Assembly: GCF_900169365.1 (NCBI RefSeq)
Contig: NZ_FXZH01000021.1
Span: forward strand, 16,692 to 80,691
Length of the DNA: 64,000 nt
Direction: 5' to 3'
Source of the DNA: Brevibacterium sp. 239c
Lineage (GTDB): Bacteria > Actinomycetota > Actinomycetes > Actinomycetales > Brevibacteriaceae
The notes beneath the pieces were generated by a model. The model ran no database searches. It worked only from the letters and a program-made list of their open reading frames with translations, and had not been told where the DNA came from. A program made the translations under genes and the position numbers. This document shows, piece by piece, positions 51,253-59,951 of this stretch (positions are counted from its first letter, which is position 1; each line of letters begins with the position of its first letter).

Positions 51253-52065
51253 ATGATTCGAATTGCATCAGTCAACGTCAACGGAGTTCGAGCAGCATGG
51301 AGAAAGGGGATGCCCACCTGGGTAGACAGTGCCAAACCTGACTTCATCACACTGCAGGAAGTCCGGGCCGCCAACGACATCGCCCTGAAGGTGCTCGAGG
51401 ACACCGGGTACACCACGATCAGCCACGACGCCGAGGCGAAGGGGCGTGCCGGGGTCGCAGTCATGGCTCGTACGCAGCCCGTCGAGGTCCGCGAAGGACT
51501 CGGTGCAGATGAGTACTTCGATCGGGCTGGTCGGTGGCTGGAAACGGACTATCGGCTCGGCGACGGGTCGTTGCTGACACTCGTGTCGGCTTACGTCCAT
51601 TCCGGTGAGGTCGACACCCCCAAGCAGGAGGACAAGTACCTTTTCCTCGATCGGATGACGGTACGTCTGCCAGAGCTTGCGAAGCACGCCGATCACGTAC
51701 TGATCACCGGTGACCTCAACGTCTGCCACACCGAACGAGACTTGAAGAACTGGAAAGCCAACCGCAAGAAGTCCGGTTTCCTACCCGAAGAGCGCGCCTA
51801 CTTCGACGGCTTCTTCGGCGATGTCGGCTTCGTCGACGTCCACCGGTCACTCAGCGGCGATGTCGACGGACCCTACACCTGGTGGTCCATGCGTGGGCAG
51901 GCCTTCGACAACAACGCCGGATGGCGCATCGATTATCAGATGGCGACACCGGCACTCGCCGAGGCGGCTGTGAAGGCCACGGTCGACAAGGCCGACAGCT
52001 GGGCCGAGCGTTGGTCAGATCACGCCCCACTGGTCATTGACTACGACCTTCCCGGTCCGAAGTAA
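51253..52065 (+). CDS. xth: exodeoxyribonuclease III
   Basis: AP endonuclease and 3' exonuclease of base-excision repair. Start ATG 51253 gives MIRIASVNVNGVRAAW, the usual beginning; ATG 51241 is a weaker option. Catalytic signatures: LQEVRA (Glu36), the ITGDLNVCHTERD loop and the C-terminal SDHAPLV histidine. 270 residues. CATGAT lies 7 nt before the ATG, so the mRNA may be leaderless. A REP-like element follows. Confidence 0.95.
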   Translation: MIRIASVNVNGVRAAWRKGMPTWVDSAKPDFITLQEVRAANDIALKVLEDTGYTTISHDAEAKGRAGVAVMARTQPVEVREGLGADEYFDRAGRWLETDYRLGDGSLLTLVSAYVHSGEVDTPKQEDKYLFLDRMTVRLPELAKHADHVLITGDLNVCHTERDLKNWKANRKKSGFLPEERAYFDGFFGDVGFVDVHRSLSGDVDGPYTWWSMRGQAFDNNAGWRIDYQMATPALAEAAVKATVDKADSWAERWSDHAPLVIDYDLPGPK

Positions 52066-52078
52066 TACCACCGTCTCA

Positions 52079-52149
52079 GCAACCCTCCGGGCGCTGGGCA
52101 ACTCCAGGGGACCAGTCCACTTAATGTTGCTCAGGGCCCGGAGGGTTGC
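52079..52149. repeat. REP-like palindromic element, copy 2
   Basis: Arms of 24 nt at 52079-52102 and 52126-52149 pair with one mismatch and one G-U pair, around the core CCTCCGGGCGCTG, with a 23-nt loop. Arm length and core match the copy at 1201-1258. It fills the gap between convergent xth and SMR genes. Confidence 0.65.
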
Positions 52150-52171
52150 CGTGTTTCAGCAGGCCGGTCGT

Positions 52172-52504
52172 TTAGGCGTATGAGGAGCCGAGCTCGATGA
52201 GCAGCACGCCGATGAGGATGAGACCGATACCGACGAGCATCTTCCGTGTCAGCTTCTCTTTGAAGAGTGCGCGGCCGGCCAAAGCAGTCAGCGCGACTCC
52301 GGTGGCGGCCCAGATCCCGTAGGCCACGCCCAGGGGAATGCCGGTGCGCAGAGTCAGGCTGAGCAGGCTGAAGGAGACGAAGTAGCCGGCGCCGACACCG
52401 GCATACCACCACCTGCTGCCGCCGACCGATGCCATTCGCAGACAGATTGTGGCAGCAACCTCGAGGACGATCGCGATGGCGAGCAGAATCCAGCCGATGA
52501 TCAT
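52172..52504 (-). CDS. SMR family efflux protein, second of a pair
   Basis: A 110-residue protein with four membrane helices and the key glutamate in helix 1 (AIVLEVAATICLRMA), plus GVAYGIWAATGVALTAL. This is the small multidrug resistance family, exporting cationic compounds or guanidinium by proton exchange. It overlaps the preceding SMR gene by 4 bp, a layout typical of heterodimeric pairs such as EbrAB or YkkCD. The substrate cannot be told. Confidence 0.9.
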   Translation of the reverse strand: MIIGWILLAIAIVLEVAATICLRMASVGGSRWWYAGVGAGYFVSFSLLSLTLRTGIPLGVAYGIWAATGVALTALAGRALFKEKLTRKMLVGIGLILIGVLLIELGSSYA

Positions 52505-52911
52505 GACTCGTCTCCAGGTGCACTCAAGTCTTCGTCTCCTGGGCGACCACGATCGCTCTCCGGTGCGTCCGGCAGAGTCTGACGCGCATCGTCATCCCGG
52601 TTGCCGACCTCGACGAGGATGACGCCGGCCATGATGAACACGATTCCGGTGATCATGACGGGGGTCAGCGGTTCCGCGAAGAGGACAAGAGACAGAACTG
52701 CTGTGAGTGCGACTCCCGCGGCGCCCCAGATTCCATAGGCAATGCCCAACGGCATGCCGACGCGAAGAGTGAGGCTTAAGAAGACGAACGCTGCGGCATA
52801 ACCGAGGCCGACGAGGACGTAGAGGGCGGGGGAGTCAAGGGCTCCCTTCAGCGCCAGCGTGCCAGTCACCTCGGCGATGACGGCGCCCATCAGAAATAAC
52901 CATTTGCGCAC
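52501..52911 (-). CDS. SMR family efflux protein, first of a pair, with hydrophilic tail
   Basis: GTG 52911 is preferred: GATAAT ends 6 nt before it, implying a leaderless mRNA, and the first helix (KWLFLMGAVIAEVTGTLALK) then begins at once; ATG 52935 lacks a ribosome binding site. The essential Glu is in AEVTGT. After four helices a charged tail of about 35 residues (NRDDDARQTLPDAPESD and on) follows; in paired SMR proteins one partner often carries such a tail. Coupled to the next gene by a 4-bp overlap. Confidence 0.88.
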   Translation of the reverse strand: MRKWLFLMGAVIAEVTGTLALKGALDSPALYVLVGLGYAAAFVFLSLTLRVGMPLGIAYGIWGAAGVALTAVLSLVLFAEPLTPVMITGIVFIMAGVILVEVGNRDDDARQTLPDAPESDRGRPGDEDLSAPGDES

Positions 52912-53024
52912 CAGGCAATTATCGAGCATGGTCATCTGGCAGGGAAATCGTGTCCCTTCCGATCAGACGACGAAGGCCCGGGCCCGGGCGGAGAAAGCTC
53001 CACACGGACCCGGGCTCCCAATGC

Positions 53025-53088
53025 TCAGCAGCACCGAACGTCACGAACACCGATTTACAGAAGCACCGAGTGTCAGCAGCACCGAACC
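53025..53088. repeat. four 16-bp tandem repeats over the ybdD 3' end
   Basis: Units begin at 53025, 53041, 53057 and 53073, exactly 16 bp apart, sharing TCAGCAGCACCGAACG-like sequence; first and last agree at 15 of 16 bases, the middle two are diverged. The last copy is the coding end of the YbdD gene (Arg-Cys-Cys-stop on the minus strand); the others lie beyond the stop. The period is not a multiple of three. Confidence 0.65.
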
Positions 53089-53315
53089 TTCGGGTTGCGG
53101 TCCTGCTCATCGGTGAGATCGCGCCAGAATTCCTTCTCACCCATGGCACCCTCGCGAGTGCCGTGGCGGCGCTCGTAGGACTCCATGTAATGGATGTAGG
53201 CGTTCTCGCCCATGACCTCTTTGAGATACCACAGCAGCCCTGCCACGCCCCGACGAAGCGAACCCCAGGGGTCCTTCACGAGACGCTCGAGCGGATGTGT
53301 GCTTGCGCTGGTCAT
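53073..53315 (-). CDS. YbdD/YjiX family protein
   Basis: An 80-residue cytosolic protein with GVAGLLWYLKEVMGENAYIH and the tail KEFWRDLTDEQDRNPKVRCC, ending in the conserved Arg-Cys-Cys. Members nearly always lie next to cstA-type pyruvate/peptide transporters, as here (46 bp after cstA, same strand), and are thought to modulate them. GAAAGGAG precedes the ATG. Confidence 0.92.
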   Translation of the reverse strand: MTSASTHPLERLVKDPWGSLRRGVAGLLWYLKEVMGENAYIHYMESYERRHGTREGAMGEKEFWRDLTDEQDRNPKVRCC

Positions 53316-53360
53316 GCTGTCTCTCCTTTCGGTGTCGTCGTCACGGTGCTCAGAACACGA

Positions 53361-55580
53361 TCACGGTCGTTTGAGCGGGGACTGCTCGTCCCACTGTGCC
53401 TGGACCTCGCGTTCGGCCTTACGTGCGATGAGACCTGCCGGAGCAAACATCTTCGTCTCAGTGTAGGGCTCTTCAGAAGTGGGCAGCGACCCCTTCTTGA
53501 TGGCTTCGATGGACTTCCATACGGCCATGACGACAACCATCGCAACAAGCAGCGCGAAGACGATCGAGAGCGTGCCCTGCACAAAGGTGTTGCGGACGAC
53601 GGCACCCATCGCCGCCGCCCCCTCGGTGTTGCCCAAGGAGGTTTCCCCGGACGCCAAGGCATCCTTATAGGCGAAGTGCTGTGCCCAGTAGCCGAGGGCG
53701 GGATCCGAGGAGAAGATCTTCTGCCAGGACGCGACCATGGTGACCACGAGGTCGATCACAAGCGGTATGCCCGGGATCCATGCCCAGCGGGCCAGACCCA
53801 TCTTGCACACGATGGCGAATACCACCGCCAGGGCAATGGCCGCCAACAATTGGTTGGAGATGCCGAAAAGCGGGAACAGTGTGTTGATGCCGCCGAGAGG
53901 GTCGGTGACCCCCATCAGCAGGATCGACCCCCAAGCCGCGACCATGATGAACGTCGTCAGCCACGCACCCGGAGTCCATGACGGATCACGGAACTTCTTC
54001 GAGAAGTTGCCGAGGGCGTCGCTGAGCATGAAGCGGGCCACGCGGGTGCCGGCATCGATCGTGGTGAGGATGAACAGAGCTTCGAACATGACTGCGAAGT
54101 GGTACCAGAATGACATCCATGCTGGTCCGCCGAAGATATTGTGGAGAATGTGCGCCATACCCATTGCCAAGGTGGGGGCACCGCCGGTGCGGGAGACGAT
54201 GCTCTCTTCGCCGACGTCCTTGGCCGCCTGCTCGAGGATCTCGGGACTTGTCGTGACGCCGGACATGCCCAACGAGTTGCTGATGAAGTCCGATGCTCCT
54301 TGGGCAGTTCCACCTGTAAGCGGTTCGGCGGCGTTCATCGCGAAGTACAGTCCCTTGTCGAGGCAGATCGCGGCCACCAGAGCCATGATTGCGACGAAGG
54401 ATTCCATGAGCATTCCGCCGTAGCCGATGAGGCGGGCCTGGGATTCCTTTTCGATCAGCTTAGGTGTGGTGCCCGAGGAGATCAGCGCGTGGAATCCCGA
54501 TAGAGCCCCGCAGGCGATGGTGATGAAGAGGAATGGGAACAGAGCTCCGGCGAAGGCAGGGCCCTCGGAGTTGAAGGCGAACTCGGTCACGGCCGGCATC
54601 TGCACGCTCGGGTTGACGATGATGATGCCGACGGCCAGCAGGATGATGGTGCCGAGCTTCATGAATGTTGACAGGTAATCGCGCGGTGCCAGCAGCACCC
54701 ACACCGGCAGGACGGCGGCGAGGAAACCGTAGATCATCAGGCACCAGGCCAACGTCACCTTGTCGAGATGGAAGATCTCGGACCAGACGGGCGAATTGTG
54801 GACCCAACCGCCAGCCACGATGGCCAGGAGCAGGAGGATGATGCCGATGACCGAGACCTCGACGACCTTGCCTGGGCGCAGGTAGCGCATGTAGACGCCC
54901 ATGAACACGGCGATCGGAATCGTCATCGCGATGGAGAAGACGCCCCAGGGGCTTTCGGCCAGCGCGTTGATGATGACGACGCCGAGGACGGCGATGAGGA
55001 TGACCATGATGAGGATGATGCCCAGCGAGGCGATGATTCCGCCCGTACGTCCCAGCTCATCGCGAGTCATCTGTCCCAGCGAGCGGCCGTTACGGCGCAT
55101 CGAGAAGAACAACACCAGGTAGTCCTGAACGCCGCCGGCGACGATGACGCCGAGGACGATCCACAGAGTGCCGGGCAGGTAGCCCATCTGGGCAGCGAGA
55201 ATCGGTCCGACCAGAGGGCCGGCACCGGAGATGGCGGCGAAGTGGTGGCCGAAGAGAACGCGGCGGTCGGTGGGCGCGAAGTCACGTCCATTGTCGTTGA
55301 GCTCTGCGGGTGTGGCCCGTTTCGGGTTGGGGCGGCAGATCTTCCATTCGATGAACTTCGCGTAGAAGCGGAATGCGATGAGGTAGCTGCCTACTGCAGC
55401 GGCGACGAACCAGCTGGCCGACATCTCTTCTCCGCGCACGAACGCAATCATCGCCCACCCGGCGGCCGCGACCAGCGCGATGAGCACCCAGATGACGATC
55501 TTCACCGGGGTCCATCGTGGCTTCTCGACCACAGCCACCGGCGGCAGCCCCTCTTCGGTTCTGACATATTCGACCGACAA
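53361..55580 (-). CDS. cstA: carbon starvation protein CstA (pyruvate/peptide transporter)
   Basis: Large inner-membrane transporter of the CstA/BtsT family, 739 residues with many helices. Family features: FGHHFAAISGAGPLVGPILA, GGVQDYLVLFFSMRRNGRSL and the DxGTR-like TTIDAGTRVARFM. TTG start with GAGGAGG 6 nt upstream. Known members import pyruvate or peptides during carbon limitation. The small YbdD partner follows. Confidence 0.93.
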   Translation of the reverse strand: MSVEYVRTEEGLPPVAVVEKPRWTPVKIVIWVLIALVAAAGWAMIAFVRGEEMSASWFVAAAVGSYLIAFRFYAKFIEWKICRPNPKRATPAELNDNGRDFAPTDRRVLFGHHFAAISGAGPLVGPILAAQMGYLPGTLWIVLGVIVAGGVQDYLVLFFSMRRNGRSLGQMTRDELGRTGGIIASLGIILIMVILIAVLGVVIINALAESPWGVFSIAMTIPIAVFMGVYMRYLRPGKVVEVSVIGIILLLLAIVAGGWVHNSPVWSEIFHLDKVTLAWCLMIYGFLAAVLPVWVLLAPRDYLSTFMKLGTIILLAVGIIIVNPSVQMPAVTEFAFNSEGPAFAGALFPFLFITIACGALSGFHALISSGTTPKLIEKESQARLIGYGGMLMESFVAIMALVAAICLDKGLYFAMNAAEPLTGGTAQGASDFISNSLGMSGVTTSPEILEQAAKDVGEESIVSRTGGAPTLAMGMAHILHNIFGGPAWMSFWYHFAVMFEALFILTTIDAGTRVARFMLSDALGNFSKKFRDPSWTPGAWLTTFIMVAAWGSILLMGVTDPLGGINTLFPLFGISNQLLAAIALAVVFAIVCKMGLARWAWIPGIPLVIDLVVTMVASWQKIFSSDPALGYWAQHFAYKDALASGETSLGNTEGAAAMGAVVRNTFVQGTLSIVFALLVAMVVVMAVWKSIEAIKKGSLPTSEEPYTETKMFAPAGLIARKAEREVQAQWDEQSPLKRP

Positions 55581-55921
55581 GATTTCCTCCTCGTTGAGCT
55601 CGATGACGGCGCACCGAATCTTCGTTGCCCATGATCACCGGGCTCGGGCCCACCGCTGACGGTAGACCGAACCATGTGAGATACCTCGATGAATCATGTG
55701 ATCTGCATCGTCACTATACCGTTTGCCGATGGTGTGGAGGTGGCGGAGGTCACCAAAACAGCCGAGCTTGTTCCGAACGTCGTTTCAGCTGGTGTTCCCT
55801 GATTCCGACGGTTCAGCAGCGCCAGTGTCGTTCACTCGTCTGCGCAAGTCTTGTCCGAGTCCCCGGCACGCACGGAGTGGTCTGCGAAGACGCGGCGATG
55901 AAGTGGCATCATAGTTCTATG
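55581..55921. other. divergent intergenic region between cstA and trpS
   Basis: This 341-bp gap has no credible gene. On the minus strand TATAGT at 55713-55718 is a possible -10 for cstA without a clear -35. CATAGT at 55910-55915 is a likely -10 for trpS. No strong hairpin or operator is evident. Confidence 0.4.
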
Positions 55922-56917
55922 ATGACTTCTTCTCTGCCACGCACAGTTTCCGGCATCCAGGCCACCTCGGACTCCCTGCACCTGGGTAACTACATCGGAG
56001 CTCTGCAGCAGTTCGTGGCGCATCAGGAGTCACATGATGCCTTCTACTTCATCGCGAACATGCACGCCATCACCGTCGAACAGGACCCGACTGACCTGCG
56101 CGCGCGGACCCTGCGCACAGCGGCGCAGTTCATTGCGGCAGGCATCGATCCGGAGAAGTCGACGATCTTCGTGCAGTCTCAGGTCCCCGCCCACCCTCAG
56201 TTGTCGTGGGTCCTCGAATGCACCACGTCGATGGGCGAGGCCAGCCGGATGACGCAGTTCAAGGACAAGTCGTCCAAGCAGGAGCATGTATCCCTGGGCC
56301 TGCTCACCTACCCGGCGCTGATGGCTGCCGACATCCTCCTCTACAACCCGCAGATGGTGCCCGTGGGCGAGGACCAGCGCCAGCATCTCGAGCTGACCAG
56401 GAACCTGGCCGAACGCTTCAACTACCGGTTCGGTGAGACTTTCGTCGTCCCCGAGGCACAGATCCTGAAGGCCACCGCGAAGATCTATGACCTGCAGAAC
56501 CCCGCAGCGAAGATGTCGAAGTCTCTGCCCAGCCCGCTGGGCCGCATCGACATCCTCGACGACGCGAAGTCGCTGACGAAGAAGATCAAGTCCGCGGTCA
56601 CCGACGATGGCAAGGAAATCGCTTTCGATCCGGAGGCCAAGCCCGGAGTCTCGAACCTGCTCACGATCTACTCCTCGCTGACATCGAGGTCAGTCGATGA
56701 CATCGTCGCAGACTACGAAGGCAAGATGTATGGTCACCTCAAGGTCGACCTGGCCGAGATCGCCGTCGAAGCCCTGACCCCAGTGCGTGAACGCACCAAT
56801 GAACTCCTGCAGGACCGGGCACAGCTCCAGTCCATCCTCGATGCGGGTGCGGCTAAGGCCAATGAGATCGCCGAGGTGACCCTGCGAGACGTCTACGACA
56901 AGGTCGGTTTCGTCTGA
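55922..56917 (+). CDS. trpS: tryptophan--tRNA ligase
   Basis: Charges tRNA-Trp in the cytosol. ATG 55922 is used because CATAGT ends 6 nt before it (leaderless) and the HIGH-type SDSLHLGNYIGAL motif then follows soon; ATG 55919 directly before is also possible. The 331-residue protein has the KMSKS motif in AAKMSKSLPSPLGRID and GEDQRQHLELTRNLAERFN. App1-like gene follows after 52 bp on the same strand. Confidence 0.97.
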   Translation: MTSSLPRTVSGIQATSDSLHLGNYIGALQQFVAHQESHDAFYFIANMHAITVEQDPTDLRARTLRTAAQFIAAGIDPEKSTIFVQSQVPAHPQLSWVLECTTSMGEASRMTQFKDKSSKQEHVSLGLLTYPALMAADILLYNPQMVPVGEDQRQHLELTRNLAERFNYRFGETFVVPEAQILKATAKIYDLQNPAAKMSKSLPSPLGRIDILDDAKSLTKKIKSAVTDDGKEIAFDPEAKPGVSNLLTIYSSLTSRSVDDIVADYEGKMYGHLKVDLAEIAVEALTPVRERTNELLQDRAQLQSILDAGAAKANEIAEVTLRDVYDKVGFV

Positions 56918-56969
56918 GCTGGCCTCACCCCGATCCGACCTGCCGTGCGATGAGTGTGAAGGAAGAACC

Positions 56970-58019
56970 GTGGCGAAGAAGAAACCCGAAGAGGGACCGC
57001 TGAATCTGACTCCGGACATGCTGCACACCGCGGCACGGATGGAAGACCGCTTCAACGGCTGGCTGCAGAATCGGGCCACCGACCACACTTATCAGCGCAC
57101 GGTCATCGCCTATGACACATACGGGGGAACCGGCTGGGTGAGGGTGCTCGGCCGTTTGGTCCTGACTCCAACCGGTCAGCCTGCGGCGGATCTGCAGGCG
57201 AGCATCCGGGGGTGGAAGTCCTTCGTCAGTGTGCCTCTGCCCAATGACGCGGCTTGGGTGCGCGTCAATGACGAGGAGCACATGGTCACCGCCGACCGGG
57301 GCGGCATCATCGACACGGTCATTCCCGGTGACTTTCAGCCCGGTGAGACCGAGATCGAACTGTGGACCGATGGGTCGCTCGTAGATTCGGCTGCGGTGAC
57401 GATCATCGGCGAGGACTCGACGTTCGGCATCATCTCCGACATCGACGACACCGTCATGGTCACCTCACTGCCGCGGCCGTTCCTGGCCGCGTGGAACACC
57501 TTCGTTCTCAGCGAGCATGCCAGGTCGCCGGTGGCGGGAATGGCTGTTCTCTACGACCGGATCACCTATATGCGCCCGAATTCTCCGATGGTCTATCTGT
57601 CCACGGGAGCCTGGAATTCGGCACTGACGATCAAACGGTTCCTCTCCCGCAACCTGTACCCGATGGGGCCCCTGCTTCTCACCGACTGGGGGCCGACGAC
57701 GACTCGGGCCTTCCGTTCGGGCAAGGAGCACAAACGCAATTCCCTTGAGCGTCTCTCGCGTGAGTTCCCGTGGATGAAATGGCTGCTCATCGGCGATGAC
57801 GGGCAGAAGGACGAAGAGGTCTACGGAGAGTTCGTGGACAATCACCCCGACAATGTCGCCGCCGTCGCCATCCGTCAGCTCACCGTCGGTGAAGCGGTCT
57901 GGGCCGGCGGTCGTTCGAAGCGCCACGGTCGCGGGCAGGGTGTGCCGTGGATCTATGCCCCGGACGGTGCAGGGCTGTCCTCGCGCCTGACCGAACGGGG
58001 CATCATCTCCACGATCTGA
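56970..58019 (+). CDS. App1/DUF2183 family phosphatase-like protein
   Basis: The 349-residue protein has a middle region with DIDDT (Asp157, Asp159, Thr161), the nucleophile motif of HAD phosphatases, in SDIDDTVMVTS, followed by VYLSTGAWNSALTIKRFLSR and IGDDGQKDEEVYGEF. This matches the App1 (yeast phosphatidate phosphatase) conserved domain. The lipid substrate in bacteria is unproven. GAAGGAAG lies before the GTG. No membrane helix is visible. Confidence 0.9.
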   Translation: MAKKKPEEGPLNLTPDMLHTAARMEDRFNGWLQNRATDHTYQRTVIAYDTYGGTGWVRVLGRLVLTPTGQPAADLQASIRGWKSFVSVPLPNDAAWVRVNDEEHMVTADRGGIIDTVIPGDFQPGETEIELWTDGSLVDSAAVTIIGEDSTFGIISDIDDTVMVTSLPRPFLAAWNTFVLSEHARSPVAGMAVLYDRITYMRPNSPMVYLSTGAWNSALTIKRFLSRNLYPMGPLLLTDWGPTTTRAFRSGKEHKRNSLERLSREFPWMKWLLIGDDGQKDEEVYGEFVDNHPDNVAAVAIRQLTVGEAVWAGGRSKRHGRGQGVPWIYAPDGAGLSSRLTERGIISTI

Positions 58020-58031
58020 GTGCTCTTTGAC

Positions 58032-59021
58032 TCAGCCGACGCGTTCGGAAGTGCGTACTCGAGAGTCGAGTTCCATCTTCGCAGCCTCGAACTGTGTGGC
58101 CAGGTCGTCGACCAGTTCGCCAGTGGTGCTCTTGGAGCTGAGCACGCCGATTCCCTGACCCGATCCCCAGATGTCCTTCCAGGCCTTCGAGTCCGAGCCG
58201 TCGCTTGTTCCGAAGTCCATCTTCGTCGGATCGGCCTCGGGGAGGTTGTCGGGATCGAGGCCGGAAGCGGTGATGGAACCGCGCAGGTAGTTGCCTTTGA
58301 CTCCGGTGAAGTAGCTGGAGTAGACAACATCCTCGGCGGCGGAGTCGACGATCATCTGCCTGTAGTCTTCGGTGACGTTGGCTTCGGCCGTCGACAGGAA
58401 TGCGGAGCCGACGTAGGCGCAGTCAGCACCGGCTGCCAGTGCAGCGAGGATCGACCTGCCATGCGCAATCGCTCCCGAGAGCAGCAGCGGTCCGTCGAAC
58501 CAGGACCGGATCTCCTGGACCAGAGCAAATGGTGAGAGCGCTCCGGCGTGGCCACCGGCGCCGGCAGCGACGGCGATGACGCCGTCGGCGCCCTTCTCCA
58601 CTGCCTTGTGTGCGAATTTGTTGTTGATGACGTCGTGGAGGACGATGCCGCCGTAGGAGTGGACGGCTTCATTGACCTCTTCACGTGCACCCAGAGAGGT
58701 GATCACGATGGGCACCTGGCGGCGAACCACCTCGGCGAGGTCCTCTTCCAACCGGTTATTCGAGCGGTGGACGATGAGGTTCACGGCGTACGGCGCGGCC
58801 GGCTGAGCCGGATTCGCGGCTGTGAACGCGGCGTTGGACTCGGAGATCTCGTCGAGCCAGTCGGTGAGCATGGATGCCGGGCGGGCGTTGAGTGTGGGGA
58901 AGGACCCGATGATGCCGGACTGGCACTGGGCTTTGACCAGCTCAGGACCGGATGCGATGAACATGGGGGAGCCGAGCACCGGAAGCCGCAGCTGGGAGAG
59001 AAGATTGTCGAAAGAATTCAT
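58032..59021 (-). CDS. nitronate monooxygenase
   Basis: FMN-dependent TIM-barrel enzyme that oxidises alkyl nitronates, formerly 2-nitropropane dioxygenase. The 329-residue protein has LPVLGSPMFIASGPELVKA, VINNKFAHKAVEKGADGVIA and the GAGGHAG motif of the family. AAAGGAG precedes the ATG. It ends 12 bp from the convergent App1-like gene. Its promoter region holds the near-palindrome AACGATTGTT. Native substrate unknown. Confidence 0.9.
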   Translation of the reverse strand: MNSFDNLLSQLRLPVLGSPMFIASGPELVKAQCQSGIIGSFPTLNARPASMLTDWLDEISESNAAFTAANPAQPAAPYAVNLIVHRSNNRLEEDLAEVVRRQVPIVITSLGAREEVNEAVHSYGGIVLHDVINNKFAHKAVEKGADGVIAVAAGAGGHAGALSPFALVQEIRSWFDGPLLLSGAIAHGRSILAALAAGADCAYVGSAFLSTAEANVTEDYRQMIVDSAAEDVVYSSYFTGVKGNYLRGSITASGLDPDNLPEADPTKMDFGTSDGSDSKAWKDIWGSGQGIGVLSSKSTTGELVDDLATQFEAAKMELDSRVRTSERVG

Positions 59022-59099
59022 TGTGACTCCTTTGGGTGGATGAACATTCCTACTCTAACTGAACGATTGTTAAAAGTGGTCGATCAGGCAGAGACAAAG

Positions 59100-59131
59100 A
59101 TGGCGCAGACGAGTCGATTCGTCTGCGCCAT
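59100..59131 (-). terminator. terminator of the valine-degradation operon
   Basis: A perfect 13-bp stem, ATGGCGCAGACGA and complement, with a 6-nt loop; on the minus strand it is followed by CTTTGTCT. It lies 44 bp past the enoyl-CoA hydratase stop. Confidence 0.75.
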
Positions 59132-59174
59132 CGAACCTGCCTGTGTCAGCAGATCCGTGTCATTGCGGGGTGGA

Positions 59175-59951
59175 TCAGGAATCCGTGAAGTTCGCGTCCC
59201 GCTTCTCCACGAATGCGGCCATTCCCTCGGACTGGTCGTTCGTGGCCAGAGTGGAATGGAAGAGGCGCCGTTCGTAACGTAGTCCCTGTTCGAGTGTCGT
59301 TTCGAATGCGGTGTTGACCGCTTCCTTCACCATCGCCGAGGCGATGCGGGACTTGGATGCGATCGTCTGCGCTATCTCGTTGGCCGTGGCAATCAGTTCA
59401 TCGGGCTCGACGATGCGTGCCACGAGGCCCGAGCGCTCGGCTTCTTCGGCATTCATCATGCGTCCGGTCAGGCACATGTCCATTGACTTGGCCTTGCCGA
59501 TGGCGCGGGTCAGTCGCTGGGACCCGCCCATGCCCGGCAGGACGCCGAGGTTGATCTCGGGCTGGCCGAACTTGGCCTTCGTCGAGGCGACGAGGATGTC
59601 GCCCATCATGGCCAGCTCACAGCCGCCGCCGAGGGCGAAGCCGTTGACAGCGGTGATGACTGGCTTGCGCACGTTCGTGAGGCGGGTCCAACCGGCGAAC
59701 CAGTCGGCTTTGAAGGCGGTGGCGAAGTCGAGGTTGGACATCTCCTTGATGTCGGCACCCGCGGCGAAGGCCTTGCCGCTGCCGGTGATGATGATCGCTT
59801 TGACCTCATCGTCGGCGTCGAATGCGGTGGCTGCGTCTGTGATGTCGGTGAGCACCTGCATGTTCAGCGCATTGAGCGCCTTCGGGCGGTCGATCGTAAT
59901 GGTGGCGACGCCCTGGTCGACGGCTGTGAGGATGGTTTCGTAATCGCTCAT
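59175..59951 (-). CDS. enoyl-CoA hydratase
   Basis: Crotonase-fold enzyme that hydrates enoyl-CoA; in this operon probably methacrylyl-CoA of valine breakdown. From ATG 59951 the protein has 258 residues; both catalytic glutamates are present (Glu112 in [11 protein letters not shown], Glu132 in [13 protein letters not shown]), with AAGADIKEM for the oxyanion hole. The start overlaps the preceding hydrolase gene by 4 bp (ATGA). Last gene of the operon. Confidence 0.94.
   Translation of the reverse strand: MSDYETILTAVDQGVATITIDRPKALNALNMQVLTDITDAATAFDADDEVKAIIITGSGKAFAAGADIKEMSNLDFATAFKADWFAGWTRLTNVRKPVITAVNGFALGGGCELAMMGDILVASTKAKFGQPEINLGVLPGMGGSQRLTRAIGKAKSMDMCLTGRMMNAEEAERSGLVARIVEPDELIATANEIAQTIASKSRIASAMVKEAVNTAFETTLEQGLRYERRLFHSTLATNDQSEGMAAFVEKRDANFTDS

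Noticed and set aside
52912..53024. Guanidine riboswitch upstream of the SMR genes
   Set aside because: The gap has GC-rich stems but none of the conserved riboswitch motifs I know, and the SMR start looks leaderless.
55660..55720. CRP/GlxR-like site ahead of cstA
   Set aside because: TGTGA and TCACT are present but the spacing is 9 instead of 6, so it does not fit the consensus.
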